A DNA stretch of 64,000 nucleotides from Ignavibacteriales bacterium (lineage in GTDB: Bacteria > Bacteroidota > Ignavibacteria > Ignavibacteriales > Ignavibacteriaceae): positions 744,001-808,000 of the forward strand of contig JADJMD010000013.1 in the NCBI GenBank assembly GCA_016709765.1, in the 5' to 3' direction. The position numbers and the translations under genes are program-made. The notes under the pieces were generated by a model that saw only the letters and a program-made list of their open reading frames with translations, did not search any database and was not told the origin of the DNA. Shown here one piece after another: positions 18,252 to 27,749 of the stretch (position 1 is its first letter; each line of letters begins with the position of its first letter).

Positions 18252-19823
18252 TTGAGTTCAGATAATAAATTTGTTCGATCATTAATTGAAAATGCAAAGC
18301 AAGGGAACAATGCCGCCATTGAACAGTTATTCCAGATGAACCTTGCGAAAATTTATGCATTTGCAATTCGTCTTACTGCAAACAAAGCTCTTGCAGAATC
18401 CATTACAAAAGAAACTTTTATAGAGGCATGGAAAAAAATTAATCTTGTAAGAAGCGATGCATCATTTCTTAAATGGCTAAGTGCAATAACAGTTTATAAA
18501 ACGATCGATTCGCTTCGTTCGCAAAAAAGTAAAACAAAAATAAACCATAATGAATTAAGAGAACTTGAATCGAAAGATGAACTAGACAAATACATTCTTG
18601 ATTTACCAGATCAAGAGAGAATGATTTTTGTTCTTAACAAAATTGAAGGCTACTCGATTGAAGAAATTTCCGATATGATGGGAATAAAGAAAGATCAAGT
18701 ATCGATTCATTTGGAAATTGCTCATGACAAACTTATAAGTAGTGAGCCATCCTTGTCTAATGAAACCATAATGGCAGAAAAAATTTCAAAAGTTATCCCT
18801 GAATTGCAACCATCTACTGATGTACGAAATGGTATCTTCAAATATATAATGGATGTAAAAATACGCGAACAAAATGAACTGGATAAAATTGCTGAGGAAT
18901 TGGCAGACAAAGAAAATCAAGTAAAAAGCGGAGAAGAGGAATTATCTGGTAAGGATCGGTATCCTGAAGAAGAAATTAAAAAGCCTAAAAAATCTAGAAA
19001 ACAGTTTAATTTTGATCCTGACTTATTTAAAAAAATTGCTTATATAATATTGGGATTAGGTGCTGTAATAGCTGCTTATATTTTTATTACCTCTGGAGGC
19101 GGATGGGAAGTAATCCAGCTTTCCGGTCAACCCAAAATTAACAATAATATTATGAGCAAAGATGATGGCTTCGCCTCCGAGAGCAAAATTGAAACCGATG
19201 ATGCTTCTTCAGTTACTGTTACGATTCCGGAAATGGGAAGATTATTAATTGATAATTCCTCAATTGTTTCTAGGACTAAAAACAGTAATGAAATAATATT
19301 AGACAAAGGTCAAATTAAAAAATTTGAAGGTGATGCGTCTGATGTTTTGATTGTTACAACCCCATTGGCAAAATTTACGGAATTGTACAAAGGCAGCGCA
19401 TTTCGTTTAGGCGTGGATGAGACTGGTACATGTAAATTAACCGTTGAAAGTGGCTGGGTGATTGTTAACATAAAAGACTTTGATTCTTACGTTCCAAAAA
19501 ACTTTGATTGTTTAATTTCAAGAGGGAGATATGCAATTCCATATCCATCCGGCTCTTCACCTGAATTAATTAATTTGTTACAAAATTTTAGCGGAATAAA
19601 CGATCCTTCGGTTGGAACTATTATGACTCAAATGACTAAAAAAGAATCTCTATCATTGTGGCATATTATTCAACTTATTAGTACTGAGAACAGAAGTATT
19701 GCTTTTGATAGACTCAACGAACTAGTGCCTGCCCCTTCAAGCGTTACTAAAGAAGGAATACTTGCACTGCATAAATCTATGCTTTTAGATTGGCGACAGG
19801 AAATTGAATTGAAGATGGATTAG
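18252..19823 (+). CDS. ECF-like sigma factor fused to a membrane segment and FecR-like domain
   Basis: One 523-residue polypeptide. Residues about 20-88 resemble sigma region 2 (AAIEQLFQMNLAKIYAFA, FIEAWKKI) and 118-161 region 4 (LPDQERMIFVLNKIEGYS, then a helix-turn-helix with EEISDMMGIKKDQVS). A charged linker (162-258) ends in a Lys-rich patch, then one membrane helix (262-281, IAYIILGLGAVIAAYIFIT), then a FecR-like extracytoplasmic domain (about 283-450) with VTVTIPEMGRLLIDNSS, VTTPLAKFTELYKGSAFRL and LTVESGWVIV. Positive charges before the helix put the sigma part in the cytoplasm. Normally FecR is a separate protein that controls a partner sigma factor. Whether this sigma part binds polymerase, or needs cleavage to be released, is inference. 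A terminator follows. Confidence 0.75.
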   Translation: MSSDNKFVRSLIENAKQGNNAAIEQLFQMNLAKIYAFAIRLTANKALAESITKETFIEAWKKINLVRSDASFLKWLSAITVYKTIDSLRSQKSKTKINHNELRELESKDELDKYILDLPDQERMIFVLNKIEGYSIEEISDMMGIKKDQVSIHLEIAHDKLISSEPSLSNETIMAEKISKVIPELQPSTDVRNGIFKYIMDVKIREQNELDKIAEELADKENQVKSGEEELSGKDRYPEEEIKKPKKSRKQFNFDPDLFKKIAYIILGLGAVIAAYIFITSGGGWEVIQLSGQPKINNNIMSKDDGFASESKIETDDASSVTVTIPEMGRLLIDNSSIVSRTKNSNEIILDKGQIKKFEGDASDVLIVTTPLAKFTELYKGSAFRLGVDETGTCKLTVESGWVIVNIKDFDSYVPKNFDCLISRGRYAIPYPSGSSPELINLLQNFSGINDPSVGTIMTQMTKKESLSLWHIIQLISTENRSIAFDRLNELVPAPSSVTKEGILALHKSMLLDWRQEIELKMD

Positions 19824-19850
19824 AGTTTTTCTTAAAAGTTTAAAACAGGA

Positions 19851-19883
19851 AACCCGATTCTTTGTATGAATTGGGTTTTTCTT
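19851..19883 (+). terminator. Intrinsic terminator after the sigma/FecR gene
   Basis: AAACCCGATTC pairs with GAATTGGGTTT around a seven-base loop, followed by a T-rich tail (TTTCTTTA). Confidence 0.8.
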
Positions 19884-19908
19884 TATAGATAGAATTGCTA
19901 TTGAAACT

Positions 19909-21327
19909 TTATCTCTTCGGTTTATAAAAATGTGAGCTTTGTCCAAAGAAAACTTCTGCCGCATCCATAATTGTTTCTGATAATGTTGGATGTGGATGAA
20001 TTGTAAGTTTCAAATCAGTTACATTAGCACCCATTTCAATTGCAAGAACACCTTCAGCAATTAACTCGCCTGCACCAGGACCACAAATTCCAATCCCAAG
20101 TAATCTTTGTGTGTCCGGATCAACAATTAATTTTGTTACTCCATCATTTCTATCTAGTGTAACTGCTCTGCCGCTTGCAGCCCAGGGAAATTTTGCAACT
20201 TCGTATTTTATTCCGCCTTTCTTTGCTTGTTCTTCGGTTATTCCTGCCCATGCAATTTCAGGATCAGTAAATACAACTGCGGGAATAGCAAGTGGTTCAA
20301 ATGTAACTTTGTGTCCTGCTATAACCTCAACAGCAACTCTTCCTTCGTGTGATGCTTTATGTGCAAGCATCGGTTCTCCAACAATATCTCCAATAGCAAA
20401 AATATTCGGATCAGTTGATCTTAGCTGCTTATCAACTTTTATCCAGCCGCGATCAGTTAAAGTAACTTTTGTGTTTTCTAATCCAAGCCCCTTTGTTTCC
20501 GGTTTTCTTCCAATGGACATTAAAACATAATCATAAACTTTATCTGTAACGTTTCCTTTATCATCCTGAATCTTAACACTTATTCCATCTTTTACTTCCT
20601 TCATCTCTAGGACTTTACTATTTGTCATTACTTCAGCAAAAGATTTTTTAATACGTAGAGAAAGATAGTTTACAAGATCACGATCTGCTCCCGGCAGTAA
20701 TCCGGGCATCATTTCAACAACTGAAACTTTTGTTCCAAGTGCTTCATAAACAGAACCAAGCTCAAGTCCGATGTATCCGCCGCCAACAACTAAAAGTGAT
20801 TTTGGAATTTCAGGTAAATCAAGTGCTGAGGTTGAATTAAGTAATCTTTTTGATTGAATATTCAATGATGGAATTGTCGCAATAACAGAACCTGTTGCTA
20901 TAATGGCTTTTTCAAAAGAATGCTCGATGGTTTGGCCGTCAACTTTTTCAATCTTAAGTGTTGAAGAGTTTATAAAACTTGCTCTGCCTTGTATGAAATT
21001 TATTTTTCTTTGCTTTGATATTTGTCCAAGCCCGTTTGTTAATTTATCAACAACTTTATTCTTAAAGTCACGGAGTTTATTAATATCGATCTTTGGGGCT
21101 CCGAATTCTATTCCCCAATTCTTAGCTTCTTCAGCTTCGTGAATAAGTTTAGCAACATGAAGTAATGCTTTTGATGGAATGCATCCACGATACAGACAAA
21201 CGCCACCAGGATTTTTATCAAGATCAATGAGCGTAACATCCATTCCAAGATCAGCAGCAAGAAATGCTGCGGCATATCCACCTGGTCCGCCACCGATTAC
21301 TGTTAGATTAATATTTTGTGTTGCCAA
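19909..21327 (-). CDS. lpdA: Dihydrolipoyl dehydrogenase (E3)
   Basis: The 472-residue flavoprotein starts at TTG (21325-21327) behind AGGTGA. Visible motifs are GGGPGGYAAA (FAD site), the redox pair in GGVCLYRGCIPSK (CxxxxC), GGGYIGLELGSVYEALG (NAD site), FAIGDIVGEPMLAHKAS (second FAD contact) and the catalytic HPHPTLSE near the C-terminus. It reoxidises dihydrolipoyl groups of the E2 subunit, giving NADH. It is the last gene of the pyruvate dehydrogenase cluster, 17 bp after the M29 aminopeptidase gene. Length matches the family. Confidence 0.95.
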   Translation of the reverse strand: MATQNINLTVIGGGPGGYAAAFLAADLGMDVTLIDLDKNPGGVCLYRGCIPSKALLHVAKLIHEAEEAKNWGIEFGAPKIDINKLRDFKNKVVDKLTNGLGQISKQRKINFIQGRASFINSSTLKIEKVDGQTIEHSFEKAIIATGSVIATIPSLNIQSKRLLNSTSALDLPEIPKSLLVVGGGYIGLELGSVYEALGTKVSVVEMMPGLLPGADRDLVNYLSLRIKKSFAEVMTNSKVLEMKEVKDGISVKIQDDKGNVTDKVYDYVLMSIGRKPETKGLGLENTKVTLTDRGWIKVDKQLRSTDPNIFAIGDIVGEPMLAHKASHEGRVAVEVIAGHKVTFEPLAIPAVVFTDPEIAWAGITEEQAKKGGIKYEVAKFPWAASGRAVTLDRNDGVTKLIVDPDTQRLLGIGICGPGAGELIAEGVLAIEMGANVTDLKLTIHPHPTLSETIMDAAEVFFGQSSHFYKPKR

Positions 21328-21344
21328 AGTTCACCTATCTTTTA

Positions 21345-22541
21345 CTATTTGTCTGGTACAATCCAAATATTGTTTTCAATTTCCAATTTTACATCATCAA
21401 CATAAACTGCTTTGCCGCTTCCACCAGGGCGAAAATCTGTAACAATATCTACATGCTGTGCGGATTGATTATATATTCCTTTTGATTGTAACTCGGATAT
21501 TTTGGTTTTACCTTCCTCAGAATTATTGTCATCGACATATGCTTCTGGGTAACTCTGTCCGATAGCTATATGCAACGTACCACCAACCTTTTCAACAAAC
21601 AAAGGGTGCTTTAAAACCTTATTCATTCCGTTATTCATACCGAGAGCCACTTCGCCAAGTCTATGAGAGCCTTCATCAGTTTCAATAATTTTTTTCAATG
21701 CTTCAAAACCTTGTTCAGCGGAATATTCTTTTATAACCCCACTATCAAATCTTAAATAGATTCCCTGAATATCCATTCCACCCTGGAATACTGGAAGATC
21801 CACAAATATTTCACCTTCAACAGAATTTGCATCAGGACTTGTAAAAACCTCACCATCCGGAAAATTTCTTTTACCTGTGCATTTAATAATATTTCTTCCT
21901 TTGATATTCAGCTTTAGTTCGAGTTCTTTTCTTGTTTTGGGATGCACCGTTTGAATTTTTATTTCAGAGCTTTTTTTCAATAGTTGAAAAATATCTTCTT
22001 CAACTTCATCAAGCAGACGAGGATCAACTGTTGAGGCTTTAACTATAAAATCAGAATATTCCTGAAGTGTCATTCCCTCCATGTCCGCAAAACCATTTGT
22101 AGGGAAAAGAGTTAATACCCATGGCTTGTTAAGACGAATATCTTTTACCGGAGCATCAGCTTTCATAATTTCCTTTGCAAGTTCTTCTTTGGCATTTCTA
22201 AAATATTCAGGATTTGAAACACCAAGTATCTCGATATATTTTGTCATAGCCTTATATCTGTCTGAATGCCATTGCGGAACTTTATTAATTTGTTCCAGGC
22301 TTCCGTGTATTGCAATTGAATTACCCCAAACTTTACCTCTGTCGTTATCTGGTGCAATAATATTTATATCTGCAATTCCGCCAGCAGCAAATATTTTATC
22401 CTGCAGCACACTCATCAGTGGCCAGCAAATGTTTTCACCTTTTACCATCACTACATCATCTTTTTTTATTCCATCCAAGCTATAATTCAATAAATAATCA
22501 GCCCATTTTTCTAAATCATTTTTTGCTATTTCATATTTCAT
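21345..22541 (-). CDS. M29-family aminopeptidase
   Basis: A 398-residue protein with the thermophilic aminopeptidase (AmpS/AmpT, peptidase M29) pattern. GEVFTSPDANSVEG and IYLRFDSG hold metal-ligand Glu residues, DEGSHRLGEVALGMN has the Glu-His set, LHIAIGQSYPEA and the C-terminal QHVDIVTDFRPGGSG supply the remaining His and Asp ligands. It has no signal peptide, so it is cytosolic and trims peptides from the N-terminus. Its position between aceF and lpdA, with only 17 bp to lpdA and 50 bp to aceF, is unusual but the reading frame is intact. Confidence 0.9.
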   Translation of the reverse strand: MKYEIAKNDLEKWADYLLNYSLDGIKKDDVVMVKGENICWPLMSVLQDKIFAAGGIADINIIAPDNDRGKVWGNSIAIHGSLEQINKVPQWHSDRYKAMTKYIEILGVSNPEYFRNAKEELAKEIMKADAPVKDIRLNKPWVLTLFPTNGFADMEGMTLQEYSDFIVKASTVDPRLLDEVEEDIFQLLKKSSEIKIQTVHPKTRKELELKLNIKGRNIIKCTGKRNFPDGEVFTSPDANSVEGEIFVDLPVFQGGMDIQGIYLRFDSGVIKEYSAEQGFEALKKIIETDEGSHRLGEVALGMNNGMNKVLKHPLFVEKVGGTLHIAIGQSYPEAYVDDNNSEEGKTKISELQSKGIYNQSAQHVDIVTDFRPGGSGKAVYVDDVKLEIENNIWIVPDK

Positions 22542-22591
22542 ATTAGTACTTCTTTTTTTTGGTTTGATAAATCTCCTGCTCCGAATCCAAA

Positions 22592-24247
22592 CTACATAAG
22601 AATCTTTACCGGCTGTTCAAGGGCTTCAACAACAAATCGTAAAAATCTAATCGCATCAGCGCCATCAATAATCCTATGATCATAAGACAATGATAATGGC
22701 AGCATTAATCTTGGTTCAAAAACACCGTAGCCATTCCAAACTGGTTCTAAGCTTCCGCGGGATACACCAAGTATTGCAACTTCCGGTGCATTTACAATAG
22801 GAGTAAAATATGTTCCGCCAATTCCACCAAGATTAGAAATTGTAAAACTTCCGCCTTGTAAATCATCCAAACCTATTTTTTTATTGCGCGCTTTTTCAGC
22901 AAGAGCATTCATATCAACAGAAATTTCTGTTAATGATTTTTTATCAGAGTTTTTAATAACTGGCACTATCAATCCAAACTCTGTATCAACAGCAACACCA
23001 ATGTTAAAGTAACTCTTGTAAATTATTTCTTTTTTCTCCATATCAATACTGGAATTGAATTGAGGAAATTTCTTTAATGCTTCCACAATTATTCTAACAA
23101 GAATTGCTGTTACAGTTAGCTTAGCTTCGGAATTTTTATTTAATTCTTTTCTGGTTTTTTCCAGCAAAGTAATATCGGCTTTATCAAACTGTGTTACGTG
23201 CGGAATGGTTGCCCATGCATAGCTAAGATGATCTGCAGTTTTTTTGCGGATGTTTGTCATCTCAACTTTGTTGATCGAACCAAACTTTGTGAAATCAGGT
23301 AAAGATTCTGATTTTATATTTAGACCTGTTCCGCTACCCTGGCCATAAGATTCATGAAGTTTCTTGGAAAATGCTTTAACATCATCCATTGAAATTCTGC
23401 CGTTTGGTCCCGAGCCAGGAACTTTATTTATATCAACACCAATCTCCCTTGCAATTCTGCGAACAGAAGGAGCCGCCGGCGCGGAGCCTTTTAATATCGG
23501 AGGTTGATTATCCAATTCCATCGGCTGGATTGATTTGCGCTCACCTGTTAGAGCTGCAACTTCCTCTTGTTTGGTATCAGCTTTTGCGGATTCTTTAGTT
23601 TCTTCTTTTTTTACTTCAATGTGTCTTGATTCTTCAGCAGCGGTCTTGCTCGTTTCCACTTTAATTATCACATCGCCGACTTTAGCTTTGCTTCCGGCCT
23701 TAATTAAAACCTCAACAACTTTTCCGGCAACTGTTGTAGGAACTTCTATTGTAGCTTTATCAGTTTCGATTTCGAGTATTGCCTGATCATTCTCAATTCT
23801 ATCGCCAATCTTTACTAAAACATTTAGCACATCGGCGGATTCAATATTCTCTCCAAGATCAGGTAAACGAAAATCTATAATTTCTTTTTTGCCTGAAGAT
23901 GATGGAACAGAAGAAGCTTTGTATTCAACCTCCGGCTCAGTTTTTACTTCTAATTTTTCTTCTTTTTTCTTTTCAGTCTTACTTACTTCAACTTTTTCTG
24001 TCGCACTGCCGCCTTCATCAATCATAAAAATTGTCTCACCGACTTTTACTTTATCGCCTGCTTTTACTAAAAGTTTTGTAATCTTACCTTCAACGGAAGA
24101 TGGAACTTCTATAGTAGCTTTATCGGTTTCAATTTCAATTATAGCCTGATCTTTTGTAATTGTATCGCCTTCACTAACAAGAACACTAACTACATCAGCA
24201 GCTTCAATGTTTTCGCCAAGTTCCGGTAATTTAAATTCTGTTGCCAT
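22592..24247 (-). CDS. aceF: Pyruvate dehydrogenase E2, dihydrolipoamide acetyltransferase
   Basis: The ATG at 24247 opens MATEFKLPELGENIE, the usual lipoyl-domain start (551 residues); an upstream in-frame ATG at 24283 adds 12 residues that run into the homopolymer patch. Two lipoyl domains carry the attachment Lys in ETDKATIEVP (K43 and K164), each followed by a Lys/Glu-rich linker. Then comes the peripheral subunit-binding domain (PSVRRIAREIGVDINKVPG) and the catalytic domain ending LSLSYDHRIIDGADAIRF, with active-site His and Asp. It moves the acetyl group to CoA at the core of the complex. Gene order is aceE, aceF, aminopeptidase, lpdA. Confidence 0.95.
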   Translation of the reverse strand: MATEFKLPELGENIEAADVVSVLVSEGDTITKDQAIIEIETDKATIEVPSSVEGKITKLLVKAGDKVKVGETIFMIDEGGSATEKVEVSKTEKKKEEKLEVKTEPEVEYKASSVPSSSGKKEIIDFRLPDLGENIESADVLNVLVKIGDRIENDQAILEIETDKATIEVPTTVAGKVVEVLIKAGSKAKVGDVIIKVETSKTAAEESRHIEVKKEETKESAKADTKQEEVAALTGERKSIQPMELDNQPPILKGSAPAAPSVRRIAREIGVDINKVPGSGPNGRISMDDVKAFSKKLHESYGQGSGTGLNIKSESLPDFTKFGSINKVEMTNIRKKTADHLSYAWATIPHVTQFDKADITLLEKTRKELNKNSEAKLTVTAILVRIIVEALKKFPQFNSSIDMEKKEIIYKSYFNIGVAVDTEFGLIVPVIKNSDKKSLTEISVDMNALAEKARNKKIGLDDLQGGSFTISNLGGIGGTYFTPIVNAPEVAILGVSRGSLEPVWNGYGVFEPRLMLPLSLSYDHRIIDGADAIRFLRFVVEALEQPVKILM

Positions 24248-24650
24248 TATAAAATCCTGATTTTCTTTCCGGGTTCCTCCCAAAAAATTTTTCCCGGGGG
24301 GAACAGAGAGACCCCCAAGAAAAACGGGGGGGAAAAAAAAATTTTTTTTTTCCCCCCTTTAAAAAAAAAAAAAATGATTAATAATCCAAAGCTTCTTTTC
24401 CAGCACATCTAAAAATATTTGTGCTTGGACTGGATTAAATTCATCAACTGTTTTTAATTCAAAAAAAATTTTTTTTCAAAAAAAAAAAAAAAAACAAAAA
24501 AAAAAAAAAATTTATCTCTTTATAAATAGCAGGAATAGCTTTTGTTTTTCAACTAACATCTGTAATATAATACAAACACTCTCGTAAGCTGATTCTATAC
24601 CTGGTCCCAGTCTTTAGAACATCAATTGGACACGCAATTATAACTCTCTT
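24248..24650. other. Gap between aceE and aceF with low-complexity homopolymer blocks
   Basis: Two blocks consist almost entirely of homopolymer runs: 24281-24374 (CCCC, AAAAAA, GGGGGG, T and A runs up to about 17) and 24461-24513 (A runs of 17 and 15). Between and around them the sequence is of normal complexity. The intervening 24385-24460 reads without stops on the minus strand for about 28 codons (including VDEFNPVQAQIF), but no family was recognised. This looks like low-quality assembly rather than natural sequence. No ribosome-binding or terminator element can be called here. Confidence 0.6.
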
Positions 24651-27323
24651 TTATGTATTCATCGGGTTACGTTTGTTTGGATTTATACCGAGTTCTTTTG
24701 CCGCTTTATCCAAATCTTTATCCTTAATTTTTTCTTCTTTAAATAACGCTGTAAGAGTTGCAAACACTATATGTTTTGCATCCACTTCAAAGAAATCACG
24801 AAGCACCTCTCGAGTTTCACTTCTTCCAAATCCATCAGTACCAAGCGAGTATAACCTACCAGGGAACCATTTAGAAATTGAATCAGGAAGCGCTTTAACA
24901 TAATCCGAAGAGGCTACAAAAACTCCATCTTCTTTTGCAAGCGTTTTTTCTATATAAGATTCTTTTTGCTTAGAGGTCGGATTAAGCAAATTCCATCTTT
25001 CAGCTTCAAGTGCATCACGTCTTAATTCTTTATAACTTGTTACACTCCAAACATCACTGGCAACACGATAATCATCTTCAAGAATTTTTGCTGCCTTAAT
25101 TACTTCGTTAAGTATTGTTCCACTTCCAAATAAATTTGCTTTTAACTTTGAATTCTTTTTATCAGAAGCTTTAAACTTATACATCCCTTTTAGAATGCCT
25201 TCTTTGGAACCCTTAGGCATCTCTGGCATTGCATAGTTTTCATTCATTAATGTTATATAATAAAAAACATGTTCCTGATCTTCATACATTCTTTTTATCC
25301 CATCACGAATAATCACGGCAAGCTCATAAGCATATGCAGGATCATAAGTAACAAGATTGGGAACCGGATAAGCAAGTAAATGGCTGTGTCCATCCTGATG
25401 CTGCAAACCTTCGCCGTTAAGAGTTGTTCTTCCCGCGGTGCCACCGAGCATAAAACCTTTTGCGCCAATATCACCGGCAGCCCAAACTAAATCGCCAACT
25501 CGCTGCATTCCAAACATTGAGTAATATATAAAGAAAGGAATCATATTAATTCCGTGTGTGTTGTAGGCCGTTCCTGCAGCAATAAAAGAAGACATCGAAC
25601 CAGCTTCATTAATCCCTTCTTCAAGTATTTGTCCGTCCTTTGCTTCTTTATAGTATAGCAATGAATCTTTATCAACAGGTTCATAAAGTTGTCCGGCGTG
25701 GGAGTAAATACCGACTTGTCTAAATAGTGCTTCCATCCCAAATGTTCTTGCTTCATCCGGAACGATTGGAACAACTAATTTCCCAAGTTCTTTATCCTTT
25801 AAAAGTTTTGCAAGAATTCTAACAAATACCATCGTGGTAGAAACTTCTCTCCCTTCTGTACCTTTATAAAATTCTTCAAAGATAGCTTCCGGTGGTGTTT
25901 TTATTGGTCGAACATCTGTTTTTCTGGTTGGAACAAATCCTCCAAGTTGTTTTCTTCTTTCCTTGATGTACGTAATTTCTGCGCTATCTTCAGCAGGTTT
26001 GTAAAATGCATCAGTTAAAATATCTTCATCAGAAATCGGAATACCGAATCTGCTGCGAAACTCTCTCATCTCTTCTTCATTTAATTTTTTCTGCTGATGA
26101 GTTACATTTTTTCCTTCGCCCGCTTCACCAAGTCCATACCCTTTGATTGTTTTAGCAAGTATCACGGTTGGCTTACCAGTATATTCAACAGCCTCTTTAT
26201 AAGCTGCGTAAACTTTTTCAGGATCATGACCGCCGCGTTTCATCTTAAACAATTGTTCATCGGTCATCTTCTCAACCATCTTTAATAAATCAGGATCTTT
26301 GCCAAAGAAATTTTTTCTGATATAATCGCCACCCTCAACTGAGTATTTTTGATATTCACCATCAACAACTTCACCCATACGTTTAACAAGTTTACCATCA
26401 ACATCTTTATCCAATAATGATTCCCAATCTTCACCCCAAATAACTTTTATAACATGCCAGCCTGCGCCACGGAATATCGCTTCAAGTTCCTGTATAATTT
26501 TTGCGTTCCCACGAACCGGTCCATCTAATCGCTGGAGGTTACAATTAATAACAAAAATTAAGTTGTCAAGTTTTTCACGCGAAGCAAGAGTTATGGCACC
26601 AAGAGATTCCGGTTCATCAGTTTCTCCATCACCAAGAAATGCCCAAACTTTACCACCCGGTTTTTTTAATCCACGATCTTCTAAATATCTATTAAATCTT
26701 GCTTGATAAATTGCCTGTAAAGGTCCTAATCCCATAGAAACAGTTGGAAACTCCCAGAAGTTCGGCATCAAGAAAGGATGCGGATAAGATGTAAGGCCGC
26801 CTTCTGGTTTTAAATCTCTTCTAAAGTTTTTTAATTGTTCTTTAGTAATTCTTCCCTCAAGAAAAGCGCGAGCATAAATTCCGGGAGAAGCATGACCCTG
26901 AAAATAAATTTGATCACCATCGTAGCCATCACCCTTACCACGGAAGAAATGATTAAAACCAATCTCATACAAAGTTGCAGCGGATGCATAGGTAGAAATA
27001 TGTCCGCCAACGCTGCCTTCCTGTTTGTTTGCTTTTACAACCATAGCCATTGCAATCCAGCGGATAAGGCTTTTTATTCGTCTTTCAATTTCTCTATCAC
27101 CGGGAAACGGCGGTTGTTTTTCTTTTGATATTGTATTTATGTAAGGCGTGTTTGCACTAAACGGAACGTGAACTCCGGATTTATGTGCACGGATTTGCAG
27201 CTGCTGCAAAAGTTCAACAACACGTTCAGGGCCACTATTCTGAAGAACATAATCTAGAGAATAAAGCCACTCGCTGGTTTCAAGCTCTTCAGTTTTGGGA
27301 TCTTTTTTAATTTCATCACTCAT
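24651..27323 (-). CDS. aceE: Pyruvate dehydrogenase E1, homodimeric type
   Basis: This 890-residue single-chain E1 matches the homodimeric AceE family (E. coli AceE is 887 residues). It has the thiamine diphosphate motif GDGETDEPESLGAITLASREKLDNL, HASPGIYARAFLEGR near the N-terminus, GGTAGRTTLNGEGLQHQDGHSH in the middle, and the C-terminal SDGFGRSETR-like TDGFGRSETREVLR. It decarboxylates pyruvate and acetylates the lipoyl group of E2. It is first in the cluster. The promoter is probably in the 426-bp region upstream, which it shares with a divergent gene. Confidence 0.96.
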   Translation of the reverse strand: MSDEIKKDPKTEELETSEWLYSLDYVLQNSGPERVVELLQQLQIRAHKSGVHVPFSANTPYINTISKEKQPPFPGDREIERRIKSLIRWIAMAMVVKANKQEGSVGGHISTYASAATLYEIGFNHFFRGKGDGYDGDQIYFQGHASPGIYARAFLEGRITKEQLKNFRRDLKPEGGLTSYPHPFLMPNFWEFPTVSMGLGPLQAIYQARFNRYLEDRGLKKPGGKVWAFLGDGETDEPESLGAITLASREKLDNLIFVINCNLQRLDGPVRGNAKIIQELEAIFRGAGWHVIKVIWGEDWESLLDKDVDGKLVKRMGEVVDGEYQKYSVEGGDYIRKNFFGKDPDLLKMVEKMTDEQLFKMKRGGHDPEKVYAAYKEAVEYTGKPTVILAKTIKGYGLGEAGEGKNVTHQQKKLNEEEMREFRSRFGIPISDEDILTDAFYKPAEDSAEITYIKERRKQLGGFVPTRKTDVRPIKTPPEAIFEEFYKGTEGREVSTTMVFVRILAKLLKDKELGKLVVPIVPDEARTFGMEALFRQVGIYSHAGQLYEPVDKDSLLYYKEAKDGQILEEGINEAGSMSSFIAAGTAYNTHGINMIPFFIYYSMFGMQRVGDLVWAAGDIGAKGFMLGGTAGRTTLNGEGLQHQDGHSHLLAYPVPNLVTYDPAYAYELAVIIRDGIKRMYEDQEHVFYYITLMNENYAMPEMPKGSKEGILKGMYKFKASDKKNSKLKANLFGSGTILNEVIKAAKILEDDYRVASDVWSVTSYKELRRDALEAERWNLLNPTSKQKESYIEKTLAKEDGVFVASSDYVKALPDSISKWFPGRLYSLGTDGFGRSETREVLRDFFEVDAKHIVFATLTALFKEEKIKDKDLDKAAKELGINPNKRNPMNT

Positions 27324-27749
27324 AAAAATTTCCTTTGTTCTTTCATTGGTGTCAATACGAGGAGTCTGATTAGGACAACTAAGTAATCTGTTATATAGAT
27401 TGCTTCATCCCGATAATCGGGATTCGCAATGACCAGCAATTATATTATGCTTATTTCTTTAAAAAACAAGTATTTTACGGATAACATTCCATTGGAATCA
27501 ACAAAATAAATCAGAATGCTATGCTCAAAATCGGTGTGAAAAAATAAAGGAAATGGGCTTTAATAACAAGAAAGCTTAAGTGAGGAAAAGCAAGGCAGAA
27601 TGTTAAATTATCAATGCTAACTGTTTAATTATTGGAATAGTTTTTACTCTCTTAAACCTGAACCTAAACTTAACGGGCTCTTGACTTTGCGGTTTTTCTT
27701 TCTCTTTTTTGAAGTAGAAATTTTTTACTCTTTTCATTAAGGGGCTTTT
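27324..27749. other. Intergenic region upstream of aceE and a divergent T9SS gene
   Basis: It holds one short hairpin repeat (27401-27433) and should hold promoters in both directions. AAGGGG sits before the ATG at 27750. No open frame, RNA gene or clear promoter consensus was recognised. Confidence 0.6.
27401..27433. repeat. Short palindromic dispersed repeat
   Basis: TGCTTCATCCCGATAATCGG continues to GATTCGCAATGAC. The core ATCCCGAT/ATCGGGAT is a perfect inverted repeat. Elements of this design, ending CAATGAC, are scattered in Bacteroidota intergenic DNA. It may be related to the family 1 repeats, which end AAATGAC. Confidence 0.5.

Noticed and set aside
24385..24460. Short coding fragment in the aceE-aceF gap
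   Set aside because: The open stretch is under 30 codons, flanked by homopolymer blocks of doubtful quality, and matches no family I recognise.
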